A stretch of 64,000 bases of DNA from G942493375 sp942493375 (GTDB taxonomy: Bacteria; Armatimonadota; UBA5829): NCBI GenBank assembly GCA_942493375.1, contig OW818698.1, positions 7,502,001 to 7,566,000 of the forward strand, written 5' to 3'. Below the pieces are notes generated by a model, which was not told the origin of the DNA, made no database searches, and worked only from the letters and a program-made list of their open reading frames with translations. Positions 45,607-56,800 of the stretch are shown in pieces; the first letter of the stretch is position 1; every line of letters starts with the position of its first letter. The translations under genes and the position numbers were made by a program.

Positions 45607-47817
45607 ATGTATACAAGCGAAAGACTGATTGAGCTCCGTAAGGAATCCTTGGAGAGGATAAATACTCCTCGCGTCAGCCCATGTGTTGATAATTACACGA
45701 AAGCATTCTTTGATATATATCAAGACAAACCGTTGTGGGAAAGACAAGCAAGGGCGTATGTCTATGCATTACTGAATGAACCAATGCATGTGCATCCCAA
45801 TGAGCTCCTTGCAGGTCAATTGTATCAGGCAATTCCAGGTGGTGGATGCCCTCTGCTTGGTGGTTCTGAAGATGAACGCTGGAATGAGTATGCAGCATAT
45901 CCGACTGGTATGGCCAGAACTAAAGTAGAGATGCCGGAAAATGCAATCTATGGTAAATACTTTTGCGATAATGCATATCCAGGGCATATAACCTGGGACT
46001 GGGGTATGATGCTGGCTGAAGGCATTGTGGGCATGCTAAAACGCATTGACACGCTTGATACGGATCAATGTGACCAGAAAGCGAGAGAGTTCTATGCTGG
46101 AGCACGCATTTCTCTTGAAGGGCTACTCGAGTGGGTTGCATCTTACGTTGATCTTCTTGAAAGCAAGGCTGCGGAGGCATCCGATGATCTTGAGAGAGCT
46201 GAGTTACTAAAACAAGCCGATATTCTGCGTAGAGTTCCAAAGAATCCGGCAAATGGATTTAGAGAAGCCCTGCAGTCCTTTATGCTGCAATACCTGGCGG
46301 TTATGTTCGAGAACCCATATGGAGGCAACGGACAAGGACGTATGGACTATTATCTCTGGCCTTATCTTGAAAAAGATCTGGCTGCAGGTGTAATGGATCT
46401 GGAGACTGCAAGGGAACTCATAGTTGAAGCTTTTATCAAAATGGACGAGAGAATTCATGTAGCTGACGGCTGGGTTGAAGCTGTTATGGTTGGTGGGTAT
46501 AAACCTGATGGCACTCTGGCTATAAACCCGCTCTCTTATATTATGGTCGAAACCATTATGGACTTGAACCAGACTCACCCGTCTGTATATATTAGACTTC
46601 CAAAAGGCGCTCCGCGCGATTTTGTGGAGCTTTCGTCGAGTTACATAATACACTCCGGCAATAGAGGCCAGGTTTACGGAGATGATGCTGTAATTGAAGC
46701 ATTGGTTGCGGATGGAACGTCAATTGAGGATGCACGGAACTGGGGAGCTGGCGGGTGCATGGAAGTCAGCGTCCAGGGAGCAGCCAGCGATCTTCTCTTT
46801 ACATTTGCCCACAATACTTCCAGAACACTCGAGTTAGTGCTTAACGGAGGTAGATTACTGCAGACTGATGATGTGCTCTATCCTGAACTCAAAGATCTGA
46901 GTGAATACCAGAGCTTTGAGGAACTCACGACTGCATTCGAACAGGAGTTCCGCAAAGAGTTGGGAATTATGGGACGAAGAATTGGCATATACGAACAGCA
47001 GTTTGCCAAGTATAGACCTGCTTTCCTTATCTCCACAATGATCCACGACTGCCTGGAGAAGGGCAGAAGTATGCTTGATGGAGGTGCGCGCTATCCGAAT
47101 TTTGGTGGGTCTTGCGTAGGAATCCCCAATGTCGCCGACAGCTTGCATGCAATCAAAAAAGCTGTGTTTGATGAAAAGCGCTACTCAGGTCAGGAAATAC
47201 TGGATGCATTACGGGCAAACTTCGCAGGTTACGAAGAGATGCAGGCATACCTCTCACGCATCCTCAGGTATGGCAGCGGATGTGAGGAAGCAACAGCCCT
47301 TGTAGACTGGACACTGGGAATATATAAGGACTCGCTAAAAAAGTGCACTACCCCAAGTGGAGGACACGGTGTACCTGTGGTACTCGGTTTCGTATGGGTG
47401 GTTGATTTTGGACTCCAAACAGGCGCTACTCCAGACGGTAGAAGAGCAGGGGAACCACTGGCCCATGGGTTAACTCCCCAGTGTGGCTCTGCGATTGATG
47501 GCATAACCTCTGCGATCTGTGATGCAACCAGCCTTTCTCTCAACACACTGGCCGGTGGAGCATCTATGATGTGGGACCTGGACAAGGAGTGGGCAGATAA
47601 CAGCGTGCTTGTGCCTGTTCTGGAAGCATATATTGAACAAGGTGGCCACATTTTCCAGGGGAATGTGGTAGACATAGATGTATTATTGGATGCTGTTGAA
47701 CATCCTGAAAAACACGGTGACTTGATGGTTCGGGTTGGTGGGTATTCGGCCAGATTCAATACTCTGTCGCGTGCAACACAAACCGAGATTATTGAAAGAC
47801 AGAAATTCAAAGCCTGA
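45607..47817 (+). CDS. glycyl radical enzyme, pyruvate formate-lyase family
   Basis: A 736-residue glycyl radical enzyme. The catalytic Cys384 lies in GAGGCMEVSVQG; it is single, as in the dehydratase/lyase subgroups, where the next motif residue is Glu (GCxE), not the double Cys of true PFL. The radical Gly712 is in the C-terminal RVGGYSARF. The N-terminal PFL domain (LWERQARAYVYALLNEPM, LAGQLYQ) is complete. It would need a radical SAM activase, which is not encoded in this window. The substrate is unknown; a diol, amino-acid or sugar-derived compound is likely. An anaerobic lifestyle is implied. I chose the ATG at 45607 with an AGGA site; the longer frame at 45550 adds untypical residues. 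Confidence 0.9.
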   Translation: MYTSERLIELRKESLERINTPRVSPCVDNYTKAFFDIYQDKPLWERQARAYVYALLNEPMHVHPNELLAGQLYQAIPGGGCPLLGGSEDERWNEYAAYPTGMARTKVEMPENAIYGKYFCDNAYPGHITWDWGMMLAEGIVGMLKRIDTLDTDQCDQKAREFYAGARISLEGLLEWVASYVDLLESKAAEASDDLERAELLKQADILRRVPKNPANGFREALQSFMLQYLAVMFENPYGGNGQGRMDYYLWPYLEKDLAAGVMDLETARELIVEAFIKMDERIHVADGWVEAVMVGGYKPDGTLAINPLSYIMVETIMDLNQTHPSVYIRLPKGAPRDFVELSSSYIIHSGNRGQVYGDDAVIEALVADGTSIEDARNWGAGGCMEVSVQGAASDLLFTFAHNTSRTLELVLNGGRLLQTDDVLYPELKDLSEYQSFEELTTAFEQEFRKELGIMGRRIGIYEQQFAKYRPAFLISTMIHDCLEKGRSMLDGGARYPNFGGSCVGIPNVADSLHAIKKAVFDEKRYSGQEILDALRANFAGYEEMQAYLSRILRYGSGCEEATALVDWTLGIYKDSLKKCTTPSGGHGVPVVLGFVWVVDFGLQTGATPDGRRAGEPLAHGLTPQCGSAIDGITSAICDATSLSLNTLAGGASMMWDLDKEWADNSVLVPVLEAYIEQGGHIFQGNVVDIDVLLDAVEHPEKHGDLMVRVGGYSARFNTLSRATQTEIIERQKFKA

Positions 47818-47825
47818 TTTTCTTC

Positions 47826-47864
47826 TATGGCGACGATGCATACTAAGATACCATCGTCGCCATA
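47826..47864 (+). terminator. terminator after glycyl radical enzyme gene
   Basis: TATGGCGACGATG (47826-47838) pairs exactly with CATCGTCGCCATA (47852-47864) around 13 bases; AAATATTT follows. The stem is strong but the T-tract is poor. Confidence 0.65.
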
Positions 47865-47907
47865 AATATTTGGAGTGTTGCTGCAATCTGAAAGGGCCTA
47901 TTCCAGC

Positions 47908-50900
47908 ATGAAATACTATTTGCCTCTCCTGGTTCTTTTCCTGTGTGTCATCAGTTCACCCGTAATGCCTCTATCTATTGATGACCTTACGTTTTATGCA
48001 TCCTTTGACTCTTCAACCAATGCTGATATGTCAAAAGGTGATGGAAAACCTCTCGATAATGTTCAGGCATCCGGTTTTGAGTTCACTGATGGAATTCTGG
48101 GCAAAGCAGTTATTGCTGGTTCTAAAGACCGGGACCTGGCATATCAAGTTATTGGTAATCTGGATGATACAAGAGGAACTATATCTTTTTGGATAAAACC
48201 AATCGACTGGAAACTCGGTGACTCCAAACAGCATGTATATATGCAAATTCCCGGTCGCATGGCATTCTATAACTACTGGCAATCGGGAACTAGTGGTTTC
48301 TACTGGATGACTGGTTCCACAATCATTTGGGGTTGTGGCGGTGTTTACGGTGGAATCGAACCCGACAAGTGGCACCAGCTTACGGTTACCTGGGGAGACC
48401 GTAAAGCCACAATGTATGTCGATGGAGCACAGGTCAGCGAAGCCATTGATATGCCAACCGAATTCCCCCGGTGGAACGATTCTAACAGATTGATTTTGGC
48501 TGATCCAAACTGGACTAACGATAAAACAAATAGAACGGCACTGGATGAACTGATGATATTCAACCGGCCTCTCGATTCAGCTGAAATAAAGAGCTTGTAT
48601 TGCAGAGGTGCAGCTAAATTACTTCAACCAACCGCATCTGTTCCTAAAGCGTCAATTAAGGCCTCAAAAACACCGGTTGTCGTATTGACTGATTTTGTGG
48701 ATGGCTTGTTCGGCAATCTTTCAGAGAGATATCGGGCAAGTATTAAATGGGATGCTAATTCTCTCTATGTATCATTAACAGATGCTTTGAAAAAGCCTTC
48801 AAAGCCATTTAAGTCAGAATTATCACTTACTGACGCATCTGGAACAGTTCACAATTTCGATCTTCCGGCCACTGGAAGTATCGCGGTCAAATGGACTGAT
48901 CTTGGATATTCACAAAGACCTATTGGAATCGGCTTTGACTTGAAAGTACGATACGGAACTGGAATTGGTGATTATGTCCGGTGGGCAGGACACAGACCTG
49001 ATGATATAGGTAAACTGATTCTTGTTGATAGGAGTCCATATATAAACCTGTCAGGACTCGGTAGACTCAACTGGGCTCAACTCAATGCTCAGGCAATGAT
49101 AATGAATGCATCAGGTAGACTACTGGATGTCCAGGCACGTCTACAGCCAGGCGATTTTCATGAACTAATAGATCCTGTGACTTTTACACGCTCTGATTCC
49201 GGATTGCGGATAACGCTTGATCGCAAGCTAAAGGCCAGAAAATCTCCGATGCTTCTGCAAGTCAAGGCTGATTTTGTAGATACCGATATCAACAGTTTTA
49301 TACTGCAGGTGAAGGATAATAAAGGCAGCACTATTTATCAGAGCCAGCGTTCTTTTATCGCATCACCTCCACTTATGGTATCTGCAAAAACACTGCCCGA
49401 TCATAACCGATTGGATGTAGTTGTTGATACCAGCAGATATCGTGGAAATCGAAGCGCACTTGCGGCAAAGATCACCTTGGTAGATAAAACGGGCAAGGTG
49501 ATAGCTTCCAGTAAACTGAATATCGCTAATGCACTTCAGACTATATCTTTCCAATTGAACAAACTCCCATTGGGTAAAATCCGAGTAGAAGCACTGCTTC
49601 TGGGTGGCGCCAAACAGGTTTCATCGTTTTCTACAGGATTCACGAAAATAGCACCCAGGGAATGGTCGAAACATAAACTTGCACAGGATGATGTTATTCG
49701 ACCATTTACAGAAATCAAGGTTGCTGGTCAGAGCATTAGTGTCTGGGGTAGAACCTATACCTGGAATAATTCGCTATTCCCGACAAGCATTACAAGCGCT
49801 GGTCAGGAGCTGTTGTCTGGACCGATGGAACTATATTGCGGGGATACCCCCACGGGTATGCCCAATTTTGCCAAAGTGAACATCACATATTCCAGCAAGA
49901 CCAGGATTATTCTGCGAAGTGAATCCAGCCTGGGTGATGCTAAGATTATTGCAACACATACAATCGAACAGGATGGTATGCTGCTTACTAATCTCAAGAT
50001 AACCGAAAAACCGTTGGGTATGGCTTTAATTACTCCATTGAAAACCCAACAGACAAGTCTATATCAATATTGGGCATCCGGAGATGAGATATCAAAACTT
50101 GTTGGGGCATCGGGAAGTGTTCAACTTGGGTTTATGAATACACTCTGGTTAGGAAATGAGGATAAGGGCCTCGAATGGTTCGCAGAAAATCCTGAGGGGT
50201 GGAGATTCAAGGGTAATCAAAAACCTATTAGTATTTCAGTATCGGGGGATAAAACTAATCTCATATTGAGATTTTCTGCCAAAGACGCCGATCCAGCCGG
50301 TGACAGCATCACGTTTGGTTTCATTCCGACTCCTGTTAAACCGCTCCCGGACAATTGGAGATTCTACAGGTGTAAGCGGGACTGGAGTTACCAGTGGTTT
50401 ATGGGCTTCACTGCTTCCAACAACTATATAACCAAACCAAATCCTGATTTCGCAAAAGTAATGAAGACTAAGAATACACCTATTCATGTCCCTTATCAAC
50501 GTCCAGACTGGATAAATACCCACGAACCTGAATGTGATTACTACAAAGAAGAATGGCAAGCAGTTCCAACGGCTATATCTGGCAGCGATGACGGTTCTTC
50601 TCAACGGCATTTGTCAGTCTGTTTAGGCAGCAGATGGGCTGATTTTATGCTCCATTACGCAGTAAAAGCTTATGATAAACTTGGTATGGATGGTTATTAT
50701 TTTGATGGTGCTCTACCTACGCGATGCAAGAACACCAATCACGGACACGGTTGGATAACTGAGACTGGTGAGATTGGCACAACTTATCCGATCCTGGCTT
50801 ATCGAGAGTTCTATAAACGCCTGGCTTTGGAGTTCCAAAAACGCGGCAGACCATCAATGATCTGGGCGCACATGAGCAACAGCCCGGAGCTGCCGACTTT

Positions 50901-51522
50901 ATCATTTGTTGACATGCTCTGGAATGGTGAACAGTTTTCCGGAAGCGCTACCCCTGCAAGGGATTACAGCAAAGTAATGACACTGGGTTATTTTCGTGCA
51001 CAATTCCTTGGGCAGCAATATGGACTACCGACACAGTGGCTGGTTGAGTTCCTGGATGGCAAAGGTGTAGAGCCAATTGGGAAGAAGGAGATAGACACAG
51101 TCCTATTGTTTTCACTAGTTCACGGTATAGGTGACCTCACAATGGCAGCGAATCTTGGCGGTGGTAACAATTACGAATACATTCTCTCTGTATTGGATAA
51201 ACAAGACAAATGGGGTATACGTGAGAATGACTGCAAGTTTACCGGATACTGGAAGCAGGATATACCGGTGATAATGGCGCCTGCAGACCCAAACCTTGTC
51301 TGTTCTGTATGGTCGAGACCTGGAAAAGCTCTGCTTGTGCTTTCAAATGCTACTGGAAAAGATGTCGATGCGCTTGTTGAACCCGACCTTAATGCTCTTG
51401 GGATATCAGGTAAAGTCAAAGTATCTGACTTGCACACAGGTGCAGAGATACCATTTGTTGACTATTCAATGCATGTGCAAGTGCCTGCTTCAAGCTGGAG
51501 AGAGATTGAAATAACGCAGTAA
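47908..51522 (+). CDS. large secreted LamG plus TIM-barrel protein (DUF6067-like)
   Basis: A 1204-residue secreted protein with a signal peptide (KYYLPLLVLFLCVISSPVMP). Residues about 20-230 are a LamG/concanavalin-like lectin domain (TFYASFDSST, GTISFWIKPIDW, MYVDGAQVSEA, LDELMIFNRPLDSAEI). A middle region of beta-sandwich repeats follows (about 235-590), then from about 610 a region like the DUF6067/glycoside-hydrolase group: IPTPVKPLPDNW, GMDGYYFDGALPTRC and WAHMSNSPELP with candidate acidic residues. I cannot give an exact GH family. It lies 90 bases after the radical enzyme gene. The C-terminal domain is a small beta-sandwich. The ATG at 47908 follows GAAAGGG. Confidence 0.78.
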   Translation: MKYYLPLLVLFLCVISSPVMPLSIDDLTFYASFDSSTNADMSKGDGKPLDNVQASGFEFTDGILGKAVIAGSKDRDLAYQVIGNLDDTRGTISFWIKPIDWKLGDSKQHVYMQIPGRMAFYNYWQSGTSGFYWMTGSTIIWGCGGVYGGIEPDKWHQLTVTWGDRKATMYVDGAQVSEAIDMPTEFPRWNDSNRLILADPNWTNDKTNRTALDELMIFNRPLDSAEIKSLYCRGAAKLLQPTASVPKASIKASKTPVVVLTDFVDGLFGNLSERYRASIKWDANSLYVSLTDALKKPSKPFKSELSLTDASGTVHNFDLPATGSIAVKWTDLGYSQRPIGIGFDLKVRYGTGIGDYVRWAGHRPDDIGKLILVDRSPYINLSGLGRLNWAQLNAQAMIMNASGRLLDVQARLQPGDFHELIDPVTFTRSDSGLRITLDRKLKARKSPMLLQVKADFVDTDINSFILQVKDNKGSTIYQSQRSFIASPPLMVSAKTLPDHNRLDVVVDTSRYRGNRSALAAKITLVDKTGKVIASSKLNIANALQTISFQLNKLPLGKIRVEALLLGGAKQVSSFSTGFTKIAPREWSKHKLAQDDVIRPFTEIKVAGQSISVWGRTYTWNNSLFPTSITSAGQELLSGPMELYCGDTPTGMPNFAKVNITYSSKTRIILRSESSLGDAKIIATHTIEQDGMLLTNLKITEKPLGMALITPLKTQQTSLYQYWASGDEISKLVGASGSVQLGFMNTLWLGNEDKGLEWFAENPEGWRFKGNQKPISISVSGDKTNLILRFSAKDADPAGDSITFGFIPTPVKPLPDNWRFYRCKRDWSYQWFMGFTASNNYITKPNPDFAKVMKTKNTPIHVPYQRPDWINTHEPECDYYKEEWQAVPTAISGSDDGSSQRHLSVCLGSRWADFMLHYAVKAYDKLGMDGYYFDGALPTRCKNTNHGHGWITETGEIGTTYPILAYREFYKRLALEFQKRGRPSMIWAHMSNSPELPTLSFVDMLWNGEQFSGSATPARDYSKVMTLGYFRAQFLGQQYGLPTQWLVEFLDGKGVEPIGKKEIDTVLLFSLVHGIGDLTMAANLGGGNNYEYILSVLDKQDKWGIRENDCKFTGYWKQDIPVIMAPADPNLVCSVWSRPGKALLVLSNATGKDVDALVEPDLNALGISGKVKVSDLHTGAEIPFVDYSMHVQVPASSWREIEITQ

Positions 51523-51668
51523 ATAGATAAAACCATCCCGATCACCATCCAGTTGAGCCTGTAGAAAGCTGATCTCCTTAAATAAGTAAAGGTTTTTTAC
51601 TCCCTTATGTATAAATAGACGATGCAATTCAAAAACAATATTTCCACTTATGTCGGAGGATCTTCTGA

Positions 51669-53751
51669 ATGTCTGCTAAACGTATCCACATGATTGCTAA
51701 CTCACACATTGACCCTGTCTGGTTGTGGGATAAATATGAAGGTATAGATGAAGTAATTAACACATTTAAATCTGCCTGTGACCGTCTGGACGAATATCCC
51801 GATCTTAAGTTCACTGCCAGCTCAATCAGTTTTTATAAATGGGTTGAGATATATGCACCTGAAGTATTCGAACGGATCAAAAAGCACGTGGCTTCCGGGC
51901 GATGGGAGATAGTAGGTGGATGGCTCGTTGAAGCTGACTGCAACCTGCCAATAACTGAGAGCTTTATCAATAGTGCGAAGATCTCGCGTGAATTCACTCT
52001 GGACCGGTTCGGTATCCAATCAGAAGTTGCTTATTCTCCCGATACTTTTGGACATCCTGCTTCAATGCCTACTATGCTCACAGATACAGGGTATAAATAC
52101 TACATTTTCAGCCGGCCAAGTATGCAGGAAAAGCCTGATCTCCCCAGCAATCTCTTCTATTGGGAGCATCATGGAAAACGCATACTGTGCCAGAGACTTA
52201 AATATCACTATTCTCAGGGTTCAGGTTGGACGCCTGAAAGTATAAACAATGTATTCGCCGATGAAGGGTTATACCATCAAGGATTGGCCTGCTATTTCTT
52301 TGGAGTGGGAGACCACGGCGGAGGACCAACCAAGGCTGAGGTAGATTTCCTGAACAAACGAAAAATGGAATCCGATGGACCGGTGCTGCAGTTCTCGACC
52401 TGCCTTGATTACTTCCATGAAGCAGAGAAGCTCCCTGATATCCCTACATACTCAGGAGACCTGCACTTCCATGCAGTCGGCTGTTATTCAGTTAACCGCA
52501 ATCTTAAGAATGCAGTAAGAAATGCAGAGCGAAAGATTTGCAGCACTAAGCGCATATTGGATATTGCGGCTCAGGATGATTCCGCTTTGGAATCTCTCTG
52601 GGAGAAAACTGTATTCAACCAGTTCCACGACATTATGCCTGGTTCCAGTGCGCCCGAACCCTATAAAGAAGCTATCGAGGAACTCGGAGGAGTCAATGAC
52701 GAGTGTTCCGGAATCTCCTACAGTGCAATGAAGCAGATATCATCAGGTATCAAGAGTAATTGTGTGCAGGGAGAATTCAGAATACTTAACAGTCTTGACC
52801 ACGCAGTTACCGGACCATTTGAGATGGAAAGCTTTATGTACTATCGTCCGGGTTCTCCATTTAGAAACCAGGATGGTAAGGAACTTGCGATCCAGGAGAT
52901 AACTCCATCCGTATATTGTGCAAACAGAAGATGGATATTCATTGATACCATTCCTGCAAAAACTATGAACAGGTACTATTTCGATGCTGAAGGCGACCCT
53001 AAAGTCGAAATTGGAACCGGGTTCGAATATTCGGCTGGCAACAACATAGCTCTGGATGATTTGAAAATAGACGCTCCCGGGATCTTTGGCAGTAAAACAT
53101 CAGGAGATTTTGTAAGCGCTCCGGTTGTATTCTCAGTGGTCAGAGACACCAGTGATACATGGAGCCATGGAGTCAAAGGCTATGCTGAATCCGGAGAGTA
53201 CTTTTACTCCATCTTCTTTCACAGTAAAAGAAGGCCCTGTTGCTTCATATCTGCTTTCCAGACAATCATTCGGCAGCTCAACTGCAGAGCTCAAGTTCTC
53301 TCTCTATAAGGGTCTGCCTTATATTGATTTGGACATAAAGATACACTGGACAGAGGAGCAGAGCATCCTTAAACTGGAAATCGCTTCTGAGGGCGGCATA
53401 GGAAAACTGTTTGTCCAGTGCCCCGGGACGTATGTTGAGAAGAAGACCATCGGCTGTGAAGAACCCCTGCATGGCTGGCTGTTAGCTGGAAATCTGGGAA
53501 TCGTGCAGGATGGTGCATTTGCATACGACAGGATAGGGGATGTACTAAGGCTGACGCTGGTCCGTTCAAGTTTGTTTGGATACGATCAAGGGTGGAAAAT
53601 CGACCGCAATGGACCGGTATCTCACACTGACCAGGGAGAACATACATTCAGACTGAGATTCTATAAGGACAACTCTCTGGCACCTGAACAGATGGATGCG
53701 ATGTTAGCTGCATTCGTTGAGCCATTCAGAGTAATGCGGGAAAACAGATAG
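51669..53751 (+). pseudogene. GH38 alpha-mannosidase, interrupted by a frameshift
   Basis: GH38 alpha-mannosidase: zinc ligands His13 and Asp15 in IANSHIDPVWLWD, the nucleophile Asp125 in SPDTFGHPASMP, and FNQFHDIMPGSS. The frame ends at 53309, but the C-terminal beta domain continues in the next frame to 53751. The switch falls in the T4 run at 53202-53205; removing one T gives one unbroken protein, through SGEYFTPSSFTVKEGPVASY. So it is one gene of about 694 residues with a single-base insertion: a sequencing error or a young pseudogene. As written it lacks the C-terminal third and would not fold normally. It has no signal peptide. A terminator follows directly. Confidence 0.85.
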
Positions 53752-53766
53752 AATATCTAACAATCT

Positions 53767-53802
53767 GCTTCGGTGAGTATTATCCACCGAAGCCTTTTTT
53801 TC
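53767..53802 (+). terminator. rho-independent terminator after GH38 gene
   Basis: GCTTCGGTG (53767-53775) pairs exactly with CACCGAAGC (53785-53793), then CTTTTTTTT. It is the clearest terminator in the window. It also supports 53751 as the true end of the gene. Confidence 0.92.
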
Positions 53803-53816
53803 ATCGGGGGTAAGCT

Positions 53817-56800
53817 GTGTTTAGAGGAAATCATCTTCAACGTTTTAGAATGCTACTACTTCTCATTTTTCTTGGGTGTGCATTATGCAATGTTCTTGCA
53901 GCTCAGGAGAAGAAGATAGTATCTGTTACACTCGATGATTTTGACTCAACTGCGGCGTGGACAACCCTGCGTGACAGTGCCCGTATGAAGGCTGAATACA
54001 GCCAGTGGGAGATGGTAATCGACCCAAACGGACATAATGGATCGTGCCTGCGCCTTGGTTTCACTCTCATAGCGTCTTCTGCTGATATATGGGGAACATT
54101 CAACATTGAAGAACCCATAGATTCTGTCGGCATATGGATCCAGAACGTCACCAAACGACCGGTAACATTCTCCCTTACTCTCAGTGAAAAAGAGAGGGTC
54201 TTGTATGTCAGCAAGTCTGTTCAACTGGCATTGGATGGTGAATGGCATCACCTGAACTTTCCCTTTGATTCTTTTACTTCTGCACCCTGGGGACCTGATA
54301 CCAACGGGCAATTCGATTATCCTGTAACCAGAATAGTTCCGGCAATATCAGGTATGCCTCCAGGTGAACCGGTTGTTTTGCGTATGGATGAGCTTTCGGT
54401 AACTCGTAGTGCGCCTGCGCGTTTAAAACTTGTAAAGTTAACCGCTCCAAAGACTGCGGTTTCCGGAAGCAAGACGCGAGTATCAGCGTCAGTTGTCCCA
54501 ACAGAACCAGTAAAAAACGCAAAGTGCGAGTTGCTGCTCATGCGCAATGGAACAGTTCAAGCGAGAGCGGATGTGACGCCAAAGAGCTGGACTGTAGGTA
54601 AGGTGGTTGTATTGGGCCCTGCGATATTCTCAGTTCCTCAACGTCCATGGCCCGGAAAGAGTGAGGTAGTATTTCGAATGAATGGCGTTCGCATTACTAA
54701 TCATGAAGATGGAGTGATTGGCACTGTCCAAATCCCCGCTCCAAAGATTCTAAAACCCTCCTATTCAGTTCGTATGTTGAATGGCACCCCGCAGCTTTTT
54801 GAAGGGAATAAGCCTATTAATTCAACCGGATTTATGTATGAGAACCCAAATCCGGAACAGGTCATCCAATTTGCGAAAGCTGGAGTGCACTTGTATTTTC
54901 TTGAATGCAGACAGATGGGCTGGATTGGAAATGATAAGTATGATTACAAGCTTATCGATGACTTAATGGCTGAACTCTTTGTGTGCGACCCGCAGGCTCG
55001 AGTTATCCCATTTTTCTATGTAGACCTGGCTGCGCCAATGGTTAGCCCGGATATCGACTGGTGGCAGAATGAGCATCGGGAAGACTTGTGCATAGATGAG
55101 AATGGTAAGGTATTCAGTAGATATGGACATGAGACCGTAAGCTTCGCCTCTGAAGCCTGGCGTCGCGATACCGACAAGACTCTAGAGAAGTTCATACAGC
55201 ATATGGAAAACTCCCCCTATGCTGATCGTATAGTGGGTTATCAGCCAAGCGCTGGCGGAAGTTACGAATGGATGTACCACGGCGGTCAGGACTCTGTGTT
55301 TTTAGACTACAGCAAACCTACAGTAAAAGCGTTTCGCATCTGGCTCAAAGAGAAATATGCCGGTGATGAACAGAAACTACAATCAGCTTGGAAAGATAAT
55401 TCTGTTACTTTTGAGACAGCAATGATTCCTCCGCAGGCTAAGCGGGAACGCTCATCAGTGGGCAACCTTAGAGACCCAGCCCTGGAAGCTTCAGTTATTG
55501 ATTACTATACTTTTCTTTCTGAATTGACAGTCGACACCATTGATCACTACTGCGCCGTAATTAAGCGTGCCACTAAAGGCAGAAAAATTGCCGGTGTGTT
55601 CTACGGTTATGTGATGGAGCAGATGTATGGTGGATTTTGCACGCAGCATACAGGACATTTTGCATTTGGTAAATTGCTAAAGAGCAAGAATGTTGATTTT
55701 CTGATGTCTCCAACGTCCTATTGGGAAAGGCAACCTGGCGGATCGGGCGGTCATATGACTGCAATGGCCTCTGTAAGGCTCCACAGGAAGCTCTGGATAG
55801 CTCAGGCGGACCTACGGACATTTTTATCAGACAAGGCTTCAGGGTACGGCAGGTGCGATACAGAAGAACAGAGTGTGGGAGTCATTCGCCGTGAGTTTGC
55901 TATGGACTTGACTGCAGGCATACCGGTCTATTGGTATTCGTTCAGTATACCGTGGTTTGGACCGAGTAAGCCGTTAATGACTAATATCCAGACAATGGCA
56001 AAGATAGATAAGCAGGCAAACGAACGTGACCGCAGCCTGAATGGCAACAAACTGGCTGTTATAGTCAGCGACAGTCCAGCTGCTTATCTTGGCCTGCCTG
56101 CTGAACCTGCTCGTTCGCTGGTATATCTGCAGAGGGAAAACCTGTTCAGGTCAGGAGTGCCATTCGATATATATCTGGACAGTGATATAGGCAATCCGGA
56201 TATGCCTAAGTACAAGGCCTATCTCTTCCTTGACTCAATACACCTTACAGACAAGACAAGAAAGAGTATCGATACTCTCAAGAAGGATGGACGAGTGTTG
56301 GCCTTTGCCTGGGCACAGGGGATTGTCGGTGATACTCTATCAATTGTAAATGCTTCCTCACTGTGCGGAATCAATCTTGCTCTTAACGATTCTGCAGGTG
56401 TAGCTACCATAAAACCGAGTGAAGGATATGGCCCGGTCTATGGCAGCGAAGCAGCATTCTCTCCGATGGTCTACCCGGATGATCCGAATGCAGAGACTAT
56501 AGGAATCCTGCAGTCTCCAGCGTCACTTATTGGTAAACCTGGACTGTCTGTAAAGAAAATTTCAGGCTGGACATCAATATACAGTGCAGCCCCCAGGCTG
56601 AGTCCTGAAGTTATCAGGACTATAGCCGGAATGGCCGGTATACAGGTGTATGCAACCGGCAACGATCCGGTTTATATTGGCAATGAATACATCGGCATAC
56701 ATGCTAAAGACGCAGGAACCAGAAATATCACCTTGCCACATCCGGCAAAGGTAATTGACTGTTTCACAGGTAAGACAATTTCCAACAAATCAACCAGTTT

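Noticed and set aside
53125..53751. separate 208-codon gene after the mannosidase
   Set aside because: It is the displaced C-terminal domain of the GH38 gene; its first part repeats the overlap with the other frame.
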